A model generated the notes under the pieces. It was not told the origin of the DNA, made no database searches, and saw nothing but the letters and a program-made list of their open reading frames with translations. Shown one piece after another: positions 25,740 through 33,653 of a DNA stretch of 38,709 nt (positions are counted from its first letter, which is position 1; every line of letters starts with the position of its first letter). Where the stretch lies: NCBI GenBank assembly GCA_945882095.1, contig CAMCWF010000022.1:1-38709 (forward strand), given 5' to 3'. This stretch comes from Chryseobacterium gleum (lineage in GTDB: Bacteria; Bacteroidota; Bacteroidia; Flavobacteriales_D; Crocinitomicaceae). A program made the position numbers and the translations under genes.

Positions 25740-26162
25740 TTATAATTTATAACCTGCTTTTTCTGCAAGAAATGGATAAAAAGTTCCACTGGAAACAGCA
25801 ATGCATTTGTTTTGTTCATCGACGATTTCAGCTTTCATAAAAATAACCTTTTTTCCTTGACGCACCACCACTGAGGTTGCGGTTAGGACACTTCCTACTT
25901 TTGCCGGATTGATAAAATTCACGTGCATCTCAATGGTAGAAACCACTTTCTGGTCCTTTTCCACCAAGGTTAAAGCCCCTGCGCCCATGGTTGCATCGAG
26001 CATGGTTGTGAGCACGCCTCCGTGGACAAATCCGGGGGTTGCAAGATGGGATTCATTGACCGTCAAGACATAGCGTACCACACCTAATTCAACAACTTCC
26101 AAATGCATTCCCACGGCCTGTGCGAAGGCATTGTTTTGGTCGTATTCAGCCATTAGGTTCAT
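25740..26162 (-). CDS. PaaI-type hotdog thioesterase
   Basis: This protein of 140 residues has one hotdog fold with the motif FVHGGVLTTMLDATMGAG (about residues 44-61) typical of acyl-CoA thioesterases of the PaaI/YbgC-like group. The start I use (26162) gives TAATG with the MscS stop, a common coupling signal. A longer version starting at 26183 is possible but would overlap MscS by 22 bases. Substrate unknown; it may hydrolyse a short or aromatic acyl-CoA. Confidence 0.88.
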   Translation of the reverse strand: MNLMAEYDQNNAFAQAVGMHLEVVELGVVRYVLTVNESHLATPGFVHGGVLTTMLDATMGAGALTLVEKDQKVVSTIEMHVNFINPAKVGSVLTATSVVVRQGKKVIFMKAEIVDEQNKCIAVSSGTFYPFLAEKAGYKL

Positions 26163-26956
26163 TATTGTGTCGGTTCCAGCCATTCAAAGAAGGTATTTGA
26201 AAGTTCTCTATGTACGTTCAGATGGTCTGCTGTTTTCACCCAGCAAATGACATTTAGTTTGCCGAAATTGGGTTCAAAATCGGTAAAAAACACTTGTGAT
26301 TTAGGCTCTTTAAGGATTGTCGGATGGTTTTCCAAGGTTTCTTTAATTTTTGAAACGATTTCCTCGGAACCTAAACCATATTTAACAGGCATAACGATGT
26401 CGATGCGTCGTTTTTCCATTCGTGTAAAATTCACAATTGTGCCATTGATGAGGGGGCCGTTCGGAAGGATGATTACTTTGTTGTCGGCCGTTTTGACGTA
26501 GGTATTAAAAATCTGAATTTCAGTTACCTCACCTGTTACCAAGAGCGCTGAAATGGTATCCTTTAATTTGAAAGGTTTTATCACCAAGATAAGGATTCCA
26601 CCGGCAAAATTGCTTAAGGTTCCGGAGAAAGCCATACCTATGGCGATGCCAGCTGCACCAAGGATGGTTACAAACGATGTCATCGCGATTCCAAGTTGAC
26701 TCATGGCGGTGAAAACGACCAGAATTTTTGAGGCGATGATGGTTAAGTTGGTTAAAAATGAAATGAGTCCGTCATCGGTTTTGCTTTTACGAAGCAGTCG
26801 CGTAACCATTTTACCCGCTTTGTTTGCCAACCAGAATCCTGCGATAAGGATCACTACGCTTATAACGATGTTCAAACCTAGATTTGATAGGGTATGAAGG
26901 ATGTTTTCGTATTCAAACCCAAGTATGGATTTTAGCGGTTCGGTCTTTTGTGGCAA
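26162..26956 (-). CDS. Small-conductance mechanosensitive channel, MscS family
   Basis: This protein of 264 residues has three membrane helices (about 28-50, 65-88, 92-126). The pore helix carries AGIAIGMAFSGTLSNFAGGI, close to the E. coli MscS pore. The cytosolic beta domain (about 130-260) then follows with VIILPNGPLINGTIVN. It relieves osmotic pressure by opening under membrane tension. Overlap with the next gene is a single base (TAATG). Confidence 0.94.
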   Translation of the reverse strand: MPQKTEPLKSILGFEYENILHTLSNLGLNIVISVVILIAGFWLANKAGKMVTRLLRKSKTDDGLISFLTNLTIIASKILVVFTAMSQLGIAMTSFVTILGAAGIAIGMAFSGTLSNFAGGILILVIKPFKLKDTISALLVTGEVTEIQIFNTYVKTADNKVIILPNGPLINGTIVNFTRMEKRRIDIVMPVKYGLGSEEIVSKIKETLENHPTILKEPKSQVFFTDFEPNFGKLNVICWVKTADHLNVHRELSNTFFEWLEPTQ

Positions 26957-26993
26957 AGCGTAATTTTTGGGTTAAAAATACAAAATTCCCTTT

Positions 26994-27884
26994 TCATAGA
27001 AACAACGCGCCTTCTTTCAAAGAGCAAGGAGAAACCCAAACTTCATTAAAGTGAATTTTCTCCATTAGCCATTTCACCTTCAGCGCAGCAAAGGGGGCCA
27101 TTTGTTTTCTAATCTGAGTGATTTGGGGATTTACACTTCGTTCTTCCAAGGTAGATGCAATCACTTGGTCAATCATAGCCTTAAAATCATTCATGTTCAT
27201 TTGAATCGCTTCAAAGGGATCGGTAGACATCTCGCTGTGCAGCAATTCGTAAAAGGTTTCAAAGGTACCCGAAGCACCGATCAGCGCCTTTGCTTGGATG
27301 CCATCCAGCTTACCTTCTGCTTGCGCTTCTAAAAAATTAAAAAGCACTTCGATGTCCTTTTGGGTAAAGGGGTCAGACACTTTGAACAATTGATACATTC
27401 GCGATAATCCAATGTTTAAAGAGGTTTCAGAGATGATTTCACCATCGTTGTAATGAATGAATTCCGTACTCCCTCCCCCAATGTCCATAATCAGACCAGA
27501 ATCCGACAACTGTTTTGACATTGAAACACCGTTAAAGATCATCCTCGCCTCCTCCAAACCTGAAATGATTTCAATTTGAATGCCCAATGCTTGTTTAATT
27601 TCGAGAATCCATTCGCTCGCATTTGCAGCATCACGCAGGGCACTTGTACCGATTGCACGTATTTTCTCAACCTTAAATTGGTGTGCGATGGCATGATAAT
27701 CTGTTAAGCAGTCCTTTCCGCGTTTCATGGCATCGGGATGAAGCAATCCTTTTGTAATTCCACCCATACCTAAGGAAACACCTCTTCTTTCTCGATGCAG
27801 AACTTTTGGATATCCTTCCGCTTGCATTTCAACAATCAATAAATTGAAAGTATTGGTACCCAAATCAATGACGGCCTGGATCAT
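26994..27884 (-). CDS. Ppx/GppA-family phosphatase
   Basis: This protein of 296 residues is an actin-fold phosphatase with the first phosphate loop DLGTNTFNLLIVE (7-19) and the second GLIMDIGGGSTEF (about 130-142). It is the short form, without the C-terminal HD domain of E. coli Ppx. Family members hydrolyse polyphosphate or (p)ppGpp; which one applies here cannot be decided. It lies 4 bases after the ABC permease and 37 bases before MscS. Confidence 0.92.
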   Translation of the reverse strand: MIQAVIDLGTNTFNLLIVEMQAEGYPKVLHRERRGVSLGMGGITKGLLHPDAMKRGKDCLTDYHAIAHQFKVEKIRAIGTSALRDAANASEWILEIKQALGIQIEIISGLEEARMIFNGVSMSKQLSDSGLIMDIGGGSTEFIHYNDGEIISETSLNIGLSRMYQLFKVSDPFTQKDIEVLFNFLEAQAEGKLDGIQAKALIGASGTFETFYELLHSEMSTDPFEAIQMNMNDFKAMIDQVIASTLEERSVNPQITQIRKQMAPFAALKVKWLMEKIHFNEVWVSPCSLKEGALFL

Positions 27885-27888
27885 GGAA

Positions 27889-29217
27889 TTAGATTTTTAG
27901 CCATTTGAGAAGCAATTTAAAGGTCAACTTATGGCCAAAGGAAAGGATGCCATTTTTGAAGATTCTTCCTGCAAAATAGAGTAAAACTGCACCAACCAAA
28001 ACCATAATCAACCAAGAAAGGAGCAAGAAAAGATACGACACAAGGGTTACTCCCGCTGTAATTTTCACCATGGCTACCATTCCTGCGGTCCATGGAAAGA
28101 AGGTAAAAAACTGCGTCAATGCAGCGTCGGGGTATTGTACCGCGTTGTACCCAGCAAAAATACTTATGCCGAAAAGAATCCAAATGGGGATCACAAATTG
28201 CTGTCCATCGGACTCATCTCCACTCATAGCGCCAATGACTGTGAAAAAGGAGGAATACACCCAATAAGTCCCTAAGAAGAAGAGCATAAAGTTGGGAATC
28301 AGGAATGCATAATTGATTCGATGGAAGAACAGGTCCATTTGGGTATTGTAATTCATCATCGGGTTGCTTTGACCGAATTGACTTAAACCTTGGTCGGAAA
28401 CCTGTACCCCTTCAAGGTGACCTAAGCCCAGGGTTTCGGAAAAGATAAAATATTCAAACACCCACAATCCCAACGCGATGATAAAAATCCAGAAGAAAAG
28501 CTGCAGCAAAGATGCCCAAAGAATCCCCAAAATCTTGCCTAACATCAACTCATGTGCTTTGGCACTGGCCAGAATGACTTCAGACACCCTGTTGGCTTTT
28601 TCCCGATTGATGCTTCGGGTAATGTTCGTTCCAAAAATTCCCAAGAAAAATATCATGAGGTACCCAAGGGAATAACCTACCCAAGCGATTTCGTTTTCGG
28701 ATTGGTTCAGAGGGTCGTTTACGTCTCTGAAATCGACATTAAGTGGCTGTTTGATTTTGCGGAAATCTTCGATTCCAAGGTTGGTAAATTGTTCAATCAT
28801 GACCTCTTCCACCCTTCTTTCCACTTCAAACTTTAGTTTCATTTTAAGCTGAACGTTTGGGGTTTCCCTGTAGAACAAGAATACTTTTTTATTGATCAAG
28901 ACCTTTTCATTGATTTCAATCATGGCGTCGTAGGTTCGAAATTTCTTTTCATCTCTAAAGGCTTCTAATTCTACGTAGTCCTGGTAGAAATAATAGGTTA
29001 TGCTTTCCGAGGGATGCGAAACGATTTTTTCCTCAAAAAGCCCTGTCGGGTCTACGATCAGCACATTCAGGTTCGATTTCCCCTGATTTCCTGCAATGAT
29101 CAGAAAGTAGATTACAGCTAAAAGCAAAAGCGGCCCAAGAAACAACATAAAACGAAAAGACCGATTGTTCCAGCGCTCCATGAATTCTCGTCTCGCGATG
29201 ATTAAACTATTCTTCAT
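27889..29217 (-). CDS. ABC-2 type permease (NatB-like)
   Basis: This protein of 442 residues has an N-terminal membrane helix (about 22-42), a large extracytoplasmic loop (about 45-180) and a C-terminal block of five to six helices. The motif NREKANRVSEVILASAKAHELMLGKILGI is typical of NatB/ABC-2 permeases. I start at ATG 29217, which overlaps the ATPase gene by 11 bases. An upstream ATG at 29253 would add 12 residues and increase the overlap. Together with the ATPase it may export ions or lipids. Confidence 0.88.
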   Translation of the reverse strand: MKNSLIIARREFMERWNNRSFRFMLFLGPLLLLAVIYFLIIAGNQGKSNLNVLIVDPTGLFEEKIVSHPSESITYYFYQDYVELEAFRDEKKFRTYDAMIEINEKVLINKKVFLFYRETPNVQLKMKLKFEVERRVEEVMIEQFTNLGIEDFRKIKQPLNVDFRDVNDPLNQSENEIAWVGYSLGYLMIFFLGIFGTNITRSINREKANRVSEVILASAKAHELMLGKILGILWASLLQLFFWIFIIALGLWVFEYFIFSETLGLGHLEGVQVSDQGLSQFGQSNPMMNYNTQMDLFFHRINYAFLIPNFMLFFLGTYWVYSSFFTVIGAMSGDESDGQQFVIPIWILFGISIFAGYNAVQYPDAALTQFFTFFPWTAGMVAMVKITAGVTLVSYLFLLLSWLIMVLVGAVLLYFAGRIFKNGILSFGHKLTFKLLLKWLKI

Positions 29218-30133
29218 GTTGGTTGTGTTCTTGAATAACTTTAACAAATACATCTTGCATTCCTGGCAGTTTTTCTTCGATGAGCGTCAATTCCAGGGCG
29301 GAAGAAAGTTGGTTGTACACATCATTAAAGGTTTCATTGCCACGTCGACGAATGACGGCTTCACGCAAATCATCTCCAATTTCCTTGCTCTCTACGATTT
29401 CAAATGAAGTCCACAGCGCATTGGCGAAGGCGATTACGTTCCCCCTAAAACGAATTTTATAATCTCCATTTTTATGCTGTGACCTAAGGTTTGCCACCCG
29501 GTCTTTTGCGATGAGTTTTCCTGCATGAATCAAGGCGACTTCATCACAAATGGAATCCACGCTGTCCATGTTATGGGTGGAAAAAATCACCGATTTACCG
29601 GCATTTTTAAAAGCCTCAATTTCATTGAGAATCAAATTGATGTTCAAGGGATCAAATCCACTCAAAGGTTCATCGAGGATGATTACTTCGGGATCATGGA
29701 GTACACTGGAAATGAACTGAATTTTTTGCGCCATACCTTTGGAAAGGGAATCAATCCTTTTTTTCGCCCAATCTTGAACTTCAAATTTCTGTAGCCATTT
29801 CATTGCTTTTCCCCCTGCCTCTTTGCGCGACAATCCCCTAAGCTCGCCTAAAAAAACCAATTGATCCATCACCCGCATTTCTCGGTAAAGTCCGCGTTCT
29901 TCGGGCAAATAACCAAAGGACCTGACATGGGCTTCATTGAGAAGGGTACCATTGTATTTTACAAACCCATCATTCGGGATAAGGATTTGATTTAAGATTC
30001 TGATTAAGGTTGTTTTACCGGCTCCATTTGGACCGATGATTCCAAACACCATTCCTTTCGGGATGTCAAAGGTTACCTTTTCAAGTGCGATTTTTTCTTG
30101 AAAAACCTTTGTTATATCATGGATTTCAATCAT
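29207..30133 (-). CDS. ABC transporter ATP-binding protein (NatA-like)
   Basis: This protein of 308 residues has Walker A GPNGAGKT (34-41), the ABC signature region LSKGMAQ (130-136; LSGGQ-like) and Walker B IILDEP (151-156). An extra C-terminal domain of about 80 residues follows, as in NatA-type proteins. The gene begins 14 bases after the CPBP protease gene and overlaps the permease gene, which supports one operon. Confidence 0.93.
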   Translation of the reverse strand: MIEIHDITKVFQEKIALEKVTFDIPKGMVFGIIGPNGAGKTTLIRILNQILIPNDGFVKYNGTLLNEAHVRSFGYLPEERGLYREMRVMDQLVFLGELRGLSRKEAGGKAMKWLQKFEVQDWAKKRIDSLSKGMAQKIQFISSVLHDPEVIILDEPLSGFDPLNINLILNEIEAFKNAGKSVIFSTHNMDSVDSICDEVALIHAGKLIAKDRVANLRSQHKNGDYKIRFRGNVIAFANALWTSFEIVESKEIGDDLREAVIRRRGNETFNDVYNQLSSALELTLIEEKLPGMQDVFVKVIQEHNQHEE

Positions 30134-30147
30134 ATCAACGAAGCTAC

Positions 30148-31059
30148 CTATTTTTTTTCAATTGGAATCTCGTTTGCATCTTTTCGGAAGCGCCAATGAA
30201 AGCATCTTGCACAAATGAGAAAAAAAACAGCAAGGTTGACAAACAGCCAAAGCAAAGAGATTGGATCCATTCCAACATCCGTGGTTTTAAATAAGGCATT
30301 TGTTTGAAACGCTTGGTCATCGGAAGTTAAAAGTACCCCTGTGAAAAAGTTATTGGCATAATGAAAACCCAAGGTCACCTCAATTCCATTGTCTTTGTAA
30401 GCAATCCAGGATAGAACAACACCAAAGAGGACATAAAAAATGAGCAGCCACCTGCCATTGGCCAATACTTCCGGGTTTCCAAAATGCATAAACCCAAACA
30501 TCATCCCGCTGATGAGAATCGAGAGCAACACAGAGGATGTTTTTGCAAAGAGGCCTTGAAGCACAAAACTTCTAAACAGCAGTTCTTCTGCAGCCACTTG
30601 AAGGGGCAGAAAGATCAGCAGTAAAAGGAAGGTAGACAGGAAAGGGAGCAAGGAGAAGTTCCATTGAAAATTTTGCGGATGAAAGACGAAATCTATCGCC
30701 GTATTCAATACCAATAAACCTCCCCAAAGGGAAAAGGCTAGCACCAATTTTCTTAGGTTGAACTTTTCACGTGCTGAAAACAACCAACGAAAGGAACGAT
30801 GGTGGATGTATTTGTTGTTCAGAATAATTGCCAGAAGTACCGCTACAAAAGGAATCATCTGAAGTAAAAAAAGACTTTCAAATCCAAAATAGGAGAAATA
30901 ATCAGCCAGGGAATCTCCCGAGAATTCAGGAAATAGTTTGGGCAACATAAGGATGGGGACATTCCCCAGGGTAAAAGCCAAAAGGATGATAAGGATGCTC
31001 AGGAAGGTTTTCTTAAATTGAAAATCGCCATAAGACCATCCTTTTACGAAGGAATTCAT
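30148..31059 (-). CDS. CPBP-family intramembrane protease
   Basis: This protein of 303 residues has about eight membrane helices. The glutamate pair E158-E159 plus R163 in [15 protein letters not shown]192 in GFMHFG and a later FHYANN form the metal site of CAAX-protease/bacteriocin-processing (CPBP) enzymes. Its start overlaps the dnaJ stop by 4 bases (ATGA), so it is translated with dnaJ. The substrate is unknown; a role in membrane-protein quality control would fit the neighbours. Confidence 0.88.
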   Translation of the reverse strand: MNSFVKGWSYGDFQFKKTFLSILIILLAFTLGNVPILMLPKLFPEFSGDSLADYFSYFGFESLFLLQMIPFVAVLLAIILNNKYIHHRSFRWLFSAREKFNLRKLVLAFSLWGGLLVLNTAIDFVFHPQNFQWNFSLLPFLSTFLLLLIFLPLQVAAEELLFRSFVLQGLFAKTSSVLLSILISGMMFGFMHFGNPEVLANGRWLLIFYVLFGVVLSWIAYKDNGIEVTLGFHYANNFFTGVLLTSDDQAFQTNALFKTTDVGMDPISLLWLFVNLAVFFLICARCFHWRFRKDANEIPIEKK

Positions 31060-32174
31060 GAAAACATGTCTCTCATTCGTTTGAAGAATCCGGCATCTTT
31101 CTCACTTTCCCGGGGTTTGAAACTCTCACTCTCGCGATTTTTTTCGATCCATTCTTTTTCTTCCTTTGAAAGTTTGGTTGGGGTCCACACGTGCACATGC
31201 ACCAATTGGTCACCTTGTCCATAGCCTTGAATGTTCGGGAGACCTTTCCCTCTGAGGCGCAAGACTTTACCGCTTTGCGTTCCTGGATCAATTTTAATTT
31301 TTGCTTTTCCGCTTAGCGTTGGAATTTCAAGACTTGCACCAAGGGCCGCATCGGCAAAAGAAACAATGGCCGTGTAGTGAACGTTTTCATTTTCTCTTTT
31401 AAGCTCGAGGTGTTCTATTTCTTCGATAACAATGATCAAGTCGCCGTTCACGCCATTAAAGGGTCCAGCATTCCCTTTGCCACGAACGGACAATTGCATG
31501 CCATCTTCAACCCCTGCGGGGATTTCTATTTCAATGATTTCCTCTTGTTTTCTGAGTCCCATCGAATCTGTGTCTCCGGGTTTTTTATCAATCATTTGCC
31601 CAGCACCTTGACAGCTGTGACATGCCGATTGTGTTTGCATAGCTCCTAGAAAGGTTTGCGAAACGCGGGTGATTCTTCCTGAACCATTACAGGTTGCACA
31701 AGTTTTAAAGGTCACACCATCGGCTTGCACCAACTTTTGAACTTTAATTTTTTTCTTTACACCGAGTGCGATTTCTTCTAGTGTAAGTTTCATTTTCACC
31801 CTAAGGTTGCTGCCTTTAACGACACGGCTTCCTCCCCCGCTGCTGCCCCTACTGCCACCAAATCCACCACCAAATGCATTTCCAAAGATATCTCCGAATT
31901 GAGAGAAGATGTCATCCATGTTCATCCCTGCGCCTGCGCCTCCTTGTCCTATTCCTGCATGACCAAAGCGGTCGTATTGCGCGCGTTTCTCAGCATTGGA
32001 AAGGACCTCATAGGCTTCTGCAGCTTCCTTAAACTTATCTTCAGCGGTACTGTCGTCCGGATTCTTATCCGGGTGGTATTGCAACGCAAGCTTACGATAC
32101 GCTTTTTTTATTTCAGATTCGTCTGCACTTTTTGAAATGCCTAATACTTCGTAATAATCTCTTTTTTGGCTCAT
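31056..32174 (-). CDS. dnaJ: Chaperone DnaJ with reduced zinc domain
   Basis: This protein of 372 residues has the J domain with HPD (34-36), a Gly/Phe-rich linker (about 70-118) and two C-terminal beta domains. It stimulates DnaK ATPase and delivers substrates. Normal DnaJ has four CxxCxGxG motifs forming two zinc sites. Here only motifs 2 and 3 remain (C159/C162 and C185/C188). Motif 1 is absent, and the place of motif 4 reads PGDTDSMG (199-206), with no cysteines. One zinc site, the one built from motifs 1 and 4, is therefore lost. The protein is otherwise a complete DnaJ. It lies 8 bases after grpE. Confidence 0.95.
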   Translation of the reverse strand: MSQKRDYYEVLGISKSADESEIKKAYRKLALQYHPDKNPDDSTAEDKFKEAAEAYEVLSNAEKRAQYDRFGHAGIGQGGAGAGMNMDDIFSQFGDIFGNAFGGGFGGSRGSSGGGSRVVKGSNLRVKMKLTLEEIALGVKKKIKVQKLVQADGVTFKTCATCNGSGRITRVSQTFLGAMQTQSACHSCQGAGQMIDKKPGDTDSMGLRKQEEIIEIEIPAGVEDGMQLSVRGKGNAGPFNGVNGDLIIVIEEIEHLELKRENENVHYTAIVSFADAALGASLEIPTLSGKAKIKIDPGTQSGKVLRLRGKGLPNIQGYGQGDQLVHVHVWTPTKLSKEEKEWIEKNRESESFKPRESEKDAGFFKRMRDMFS

Positions 32175-32182
32175 TTGATTTA

Positions 32183-32746
32183 TTATTGTCCCACCACTAC
32201 TTTGGCAAATCGAATTACTTTGTCATTTAAATAATATCCTTTTTCTACTTGTTCTATCACGCATCCTTTTTTGGCTTTCTCATTTACGGGAAGGTGCGCA
32301 ATCGCTTCATGTAAATCCGTATTAAACGGCTGTCCTATGGCGTCGATTGGGGTAAGCCCATTTTTTTCAACCGTAGTTTTCAAAAGGGAATGGATAAGTG
32401 CAAAACCTTCTTTCATAGCTTCCACTTCGGTAACTTGTTCGTTGTTGGCAATGGCGCGATCGAAGTTATCTAAAACCGGTAAAAGCTCTTTCAATATCCC
32501 ACTGCTTGCAGATGAAATAAGTTCCACTTTTTCCTTAGCGGTTTTCCTTCTCAAGTTCTCAAAGTCCGCGTAGAGTCTTAAAAACCTATCGTTGAGCGCG
32601 TTGTATTTTTCTTCTGCGACAGCTTCGGGACTTGCTTCTTCATTCTCTAAAGCCACATTTTCCTGTACTTGTTCCTCTTGAGTCGCTGCGTTTTCAGCCG
32701 AATTTTCGCTGTTTGTTGAATTGATGGGTTCCTTTTCTTCGCTCAT
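32183..32746 (-). CDS. grpE: Nucleotide exchange factor GrpE
   Basis: This protein of 187 residues has an acidic Glu/Asn-rich N-terminus (1-50), a long coiled-coil helix (about 50-95) and the conserved C-terminal beta domain: [41 protein letters not shown] and [24 protein letters not shown]. It frees ADP from DnaK. I use the ATG at 32746. An ATG at 32779 is possible but would lie only 5 bases from the predicted -7 box. dnaK is not in the window. Confidence 0.95.
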   Translation of the reverse strand: MSEEKEPINSTNSENSAENAATQEEQVQENVALENEEASPEAVAEEKYNALNDRFLRLYADFENLRRKTAKEKVELISSASSGILKELLPVLDNFDRAIANNEQVTEVEAMKEGFALIHSLLKTTVEKNGLTPIDAIGQPFNTDLHEAIAHLPVNEKAKKGCVIEQVEKGYYLNDKVIRFAKVVVGQ

Positions 32747-32784
32747 TTTTATGATTTTTGCTTCGGTTTTGTCAAACACAGTTC

Positions 32785-32792
32785 CAAAGCTA
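32785..32792 (-). promoter_or_regulatory. Candidate -7 box (TAGCTTTG) for the grpE-dnaJ operon
   Basis: TAGCTTTG on the minus strand fits TAnnTTTG and lies 38 bases before the grpE ATG at 32746. No TTTG is seen 19-21 bases upstream, where instead an A/T-rich tract and then inverted repeats are found. Confidence 0.4.
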
Positions 32793-32816
32793 AAAAAAAG
32801 AAAATTTGCGACATCC

Positions 32817-32853
32817 TGTCAGACATTGTGTCTTTCTGCTTAATTATTGGCAG
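32817..32853. promoter_or_regulatory. Cluster of inverted repeats upstream of grpE
   Basis: TGTCAGACA (32817-32825) is a palindrome with one central base. It overlaps AGACATTGTGTCT (32821-32833), five bases paired across three. CTGC-N10-GCAG follows (32836-32853). They lie about 25-60 bases upstream of the candidate -7 box, suiting a heat-shock activator or repressor site. The identity is unknown, and the repeats also lie just before the cutC stop region (32857). Confidence 0.35.
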
Positions 32854-32856
32854 AAT

Positions 32857-33561
32857 TTACATGAAATTCCGACAGCTTTGGAGCAATTTTGAAGCTTTGG
32901 AGGGGTCAAAGACCAAACGATTTTCTGAAAACAATGAATCGGGATCAACGCTTTTCTTCGCTGTACCAGAAAAGTGAATGGCATCGGGTTTTGCATTTTT
33001 TAAAATGGGACCAATGTTTGCCAAATTTATACCGCCGCCTGCCATAATTTCAATCTTTCCAGAAGCATGTTTTTTCATCTCTGCTAGATTTGGTATGCCA
33101 TTTTCGATGCTTCGGGATACACCAGAGGAAAGCACCCTTGAAAAACCTTGATCCATCAACCATGAAAGCTCTTGCTTCCACTCGATTAAGTCGTCAAAAG
33201 CCCTGTGAAACGTAATGTCGCGGTCGCCCCAAACGCTACGCATTTCTTTCAATGCATCGTGGTTCAAACGCATGCGCTCATCCAAAACTCCCACAACGAT
33301 GCCTTTAACATCGAGTTTGGAAACCTCTTCAATTTCGGCCAAAATCAACTCAATTTCTTTCGGAGTATATACAAATCCTCCGGTTCTCGGACGAATCAAT
33401 ACATGGGTTTCAATGTGATGACTTAGCGCGGTTTGGATAAACCCTGAGGAAGGCGTTAACCCTCCTTGTTCTAAATTTGCGCAAATTTCTATGCGGTCAA
33501 AGTTGAGATCTTTGGCTGCCGTAATGGCTTCAATGGAAGAAACGCAAAGTTCTATTTTCAA
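32857..33561 (-). CDS. cutC: CutC-family copper homeostasis protein
   Basis: This TIM-barrel protein of 234 residues matches CutC: DRIEICANLEQGGLTPSSG, HVLIRPRTGGFVYT, GIVVGVLDE, DITFHRAFDD and RVLSSGVSRSIENGI. CutC is linked to copper tolerance, though its biochemical role is still unsettled. The start is uncertain. I prefer TTG at 33561, which gives MKIELCVSS, the usual family start. An in-frame ATG at 33603 would add 14 hydrophobic residues not found in the family. Confidence 0.9.
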   Translation of the reverse strand: MKIELCVSSIEAITAAKDLNFDRIEICANLEQGGLTPSSGFIQTALSHHIETHVLIRPRTGGFVYTPKEIELILAEIEEVSKLDVKGIVVGVLDERMRLNHDALKEMRSVWGDRDITFHRAFDDLIEWKQELSWLMDQGFSRVLSSGVSRSIENGIPNLAEMKKHASGKIEIMAGGGINLANIGPILKNAKPDAIHFSGTAKKSVDPDSLFSENRLVFDPSKASKLLQSCRNFM

Positions 33562-33628
33562 GGGCGTAAATTTGATTACAAAAATGGCAAAAAAGAAATG
33601 CACTGCCGCTAAAAAGTTGCACTTTAAC

Positions 33629-33636
33629 TATATTTG
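33629..33636 (+). promoter_or_regulatory. Candidate -7 box (TATATTTG) for the E1 gene
   Basis: TATATTTG matches TAnnTTTG and ends 17 bases before the ATG at 33654. No -33 TTTG is found at 19-21 bases. The region also lies close to the start of the divergent cutC gene. Confidence 0.4.
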
Positions 33637-33653
33637 TCGATATTTTAAAAATC

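Noticed and set aside
29218..29253. Longer ABC permease start
   Set aside because: Adds 12 residues within the ATPase gene; the family begins directly with the KNSLIIARREF segment.
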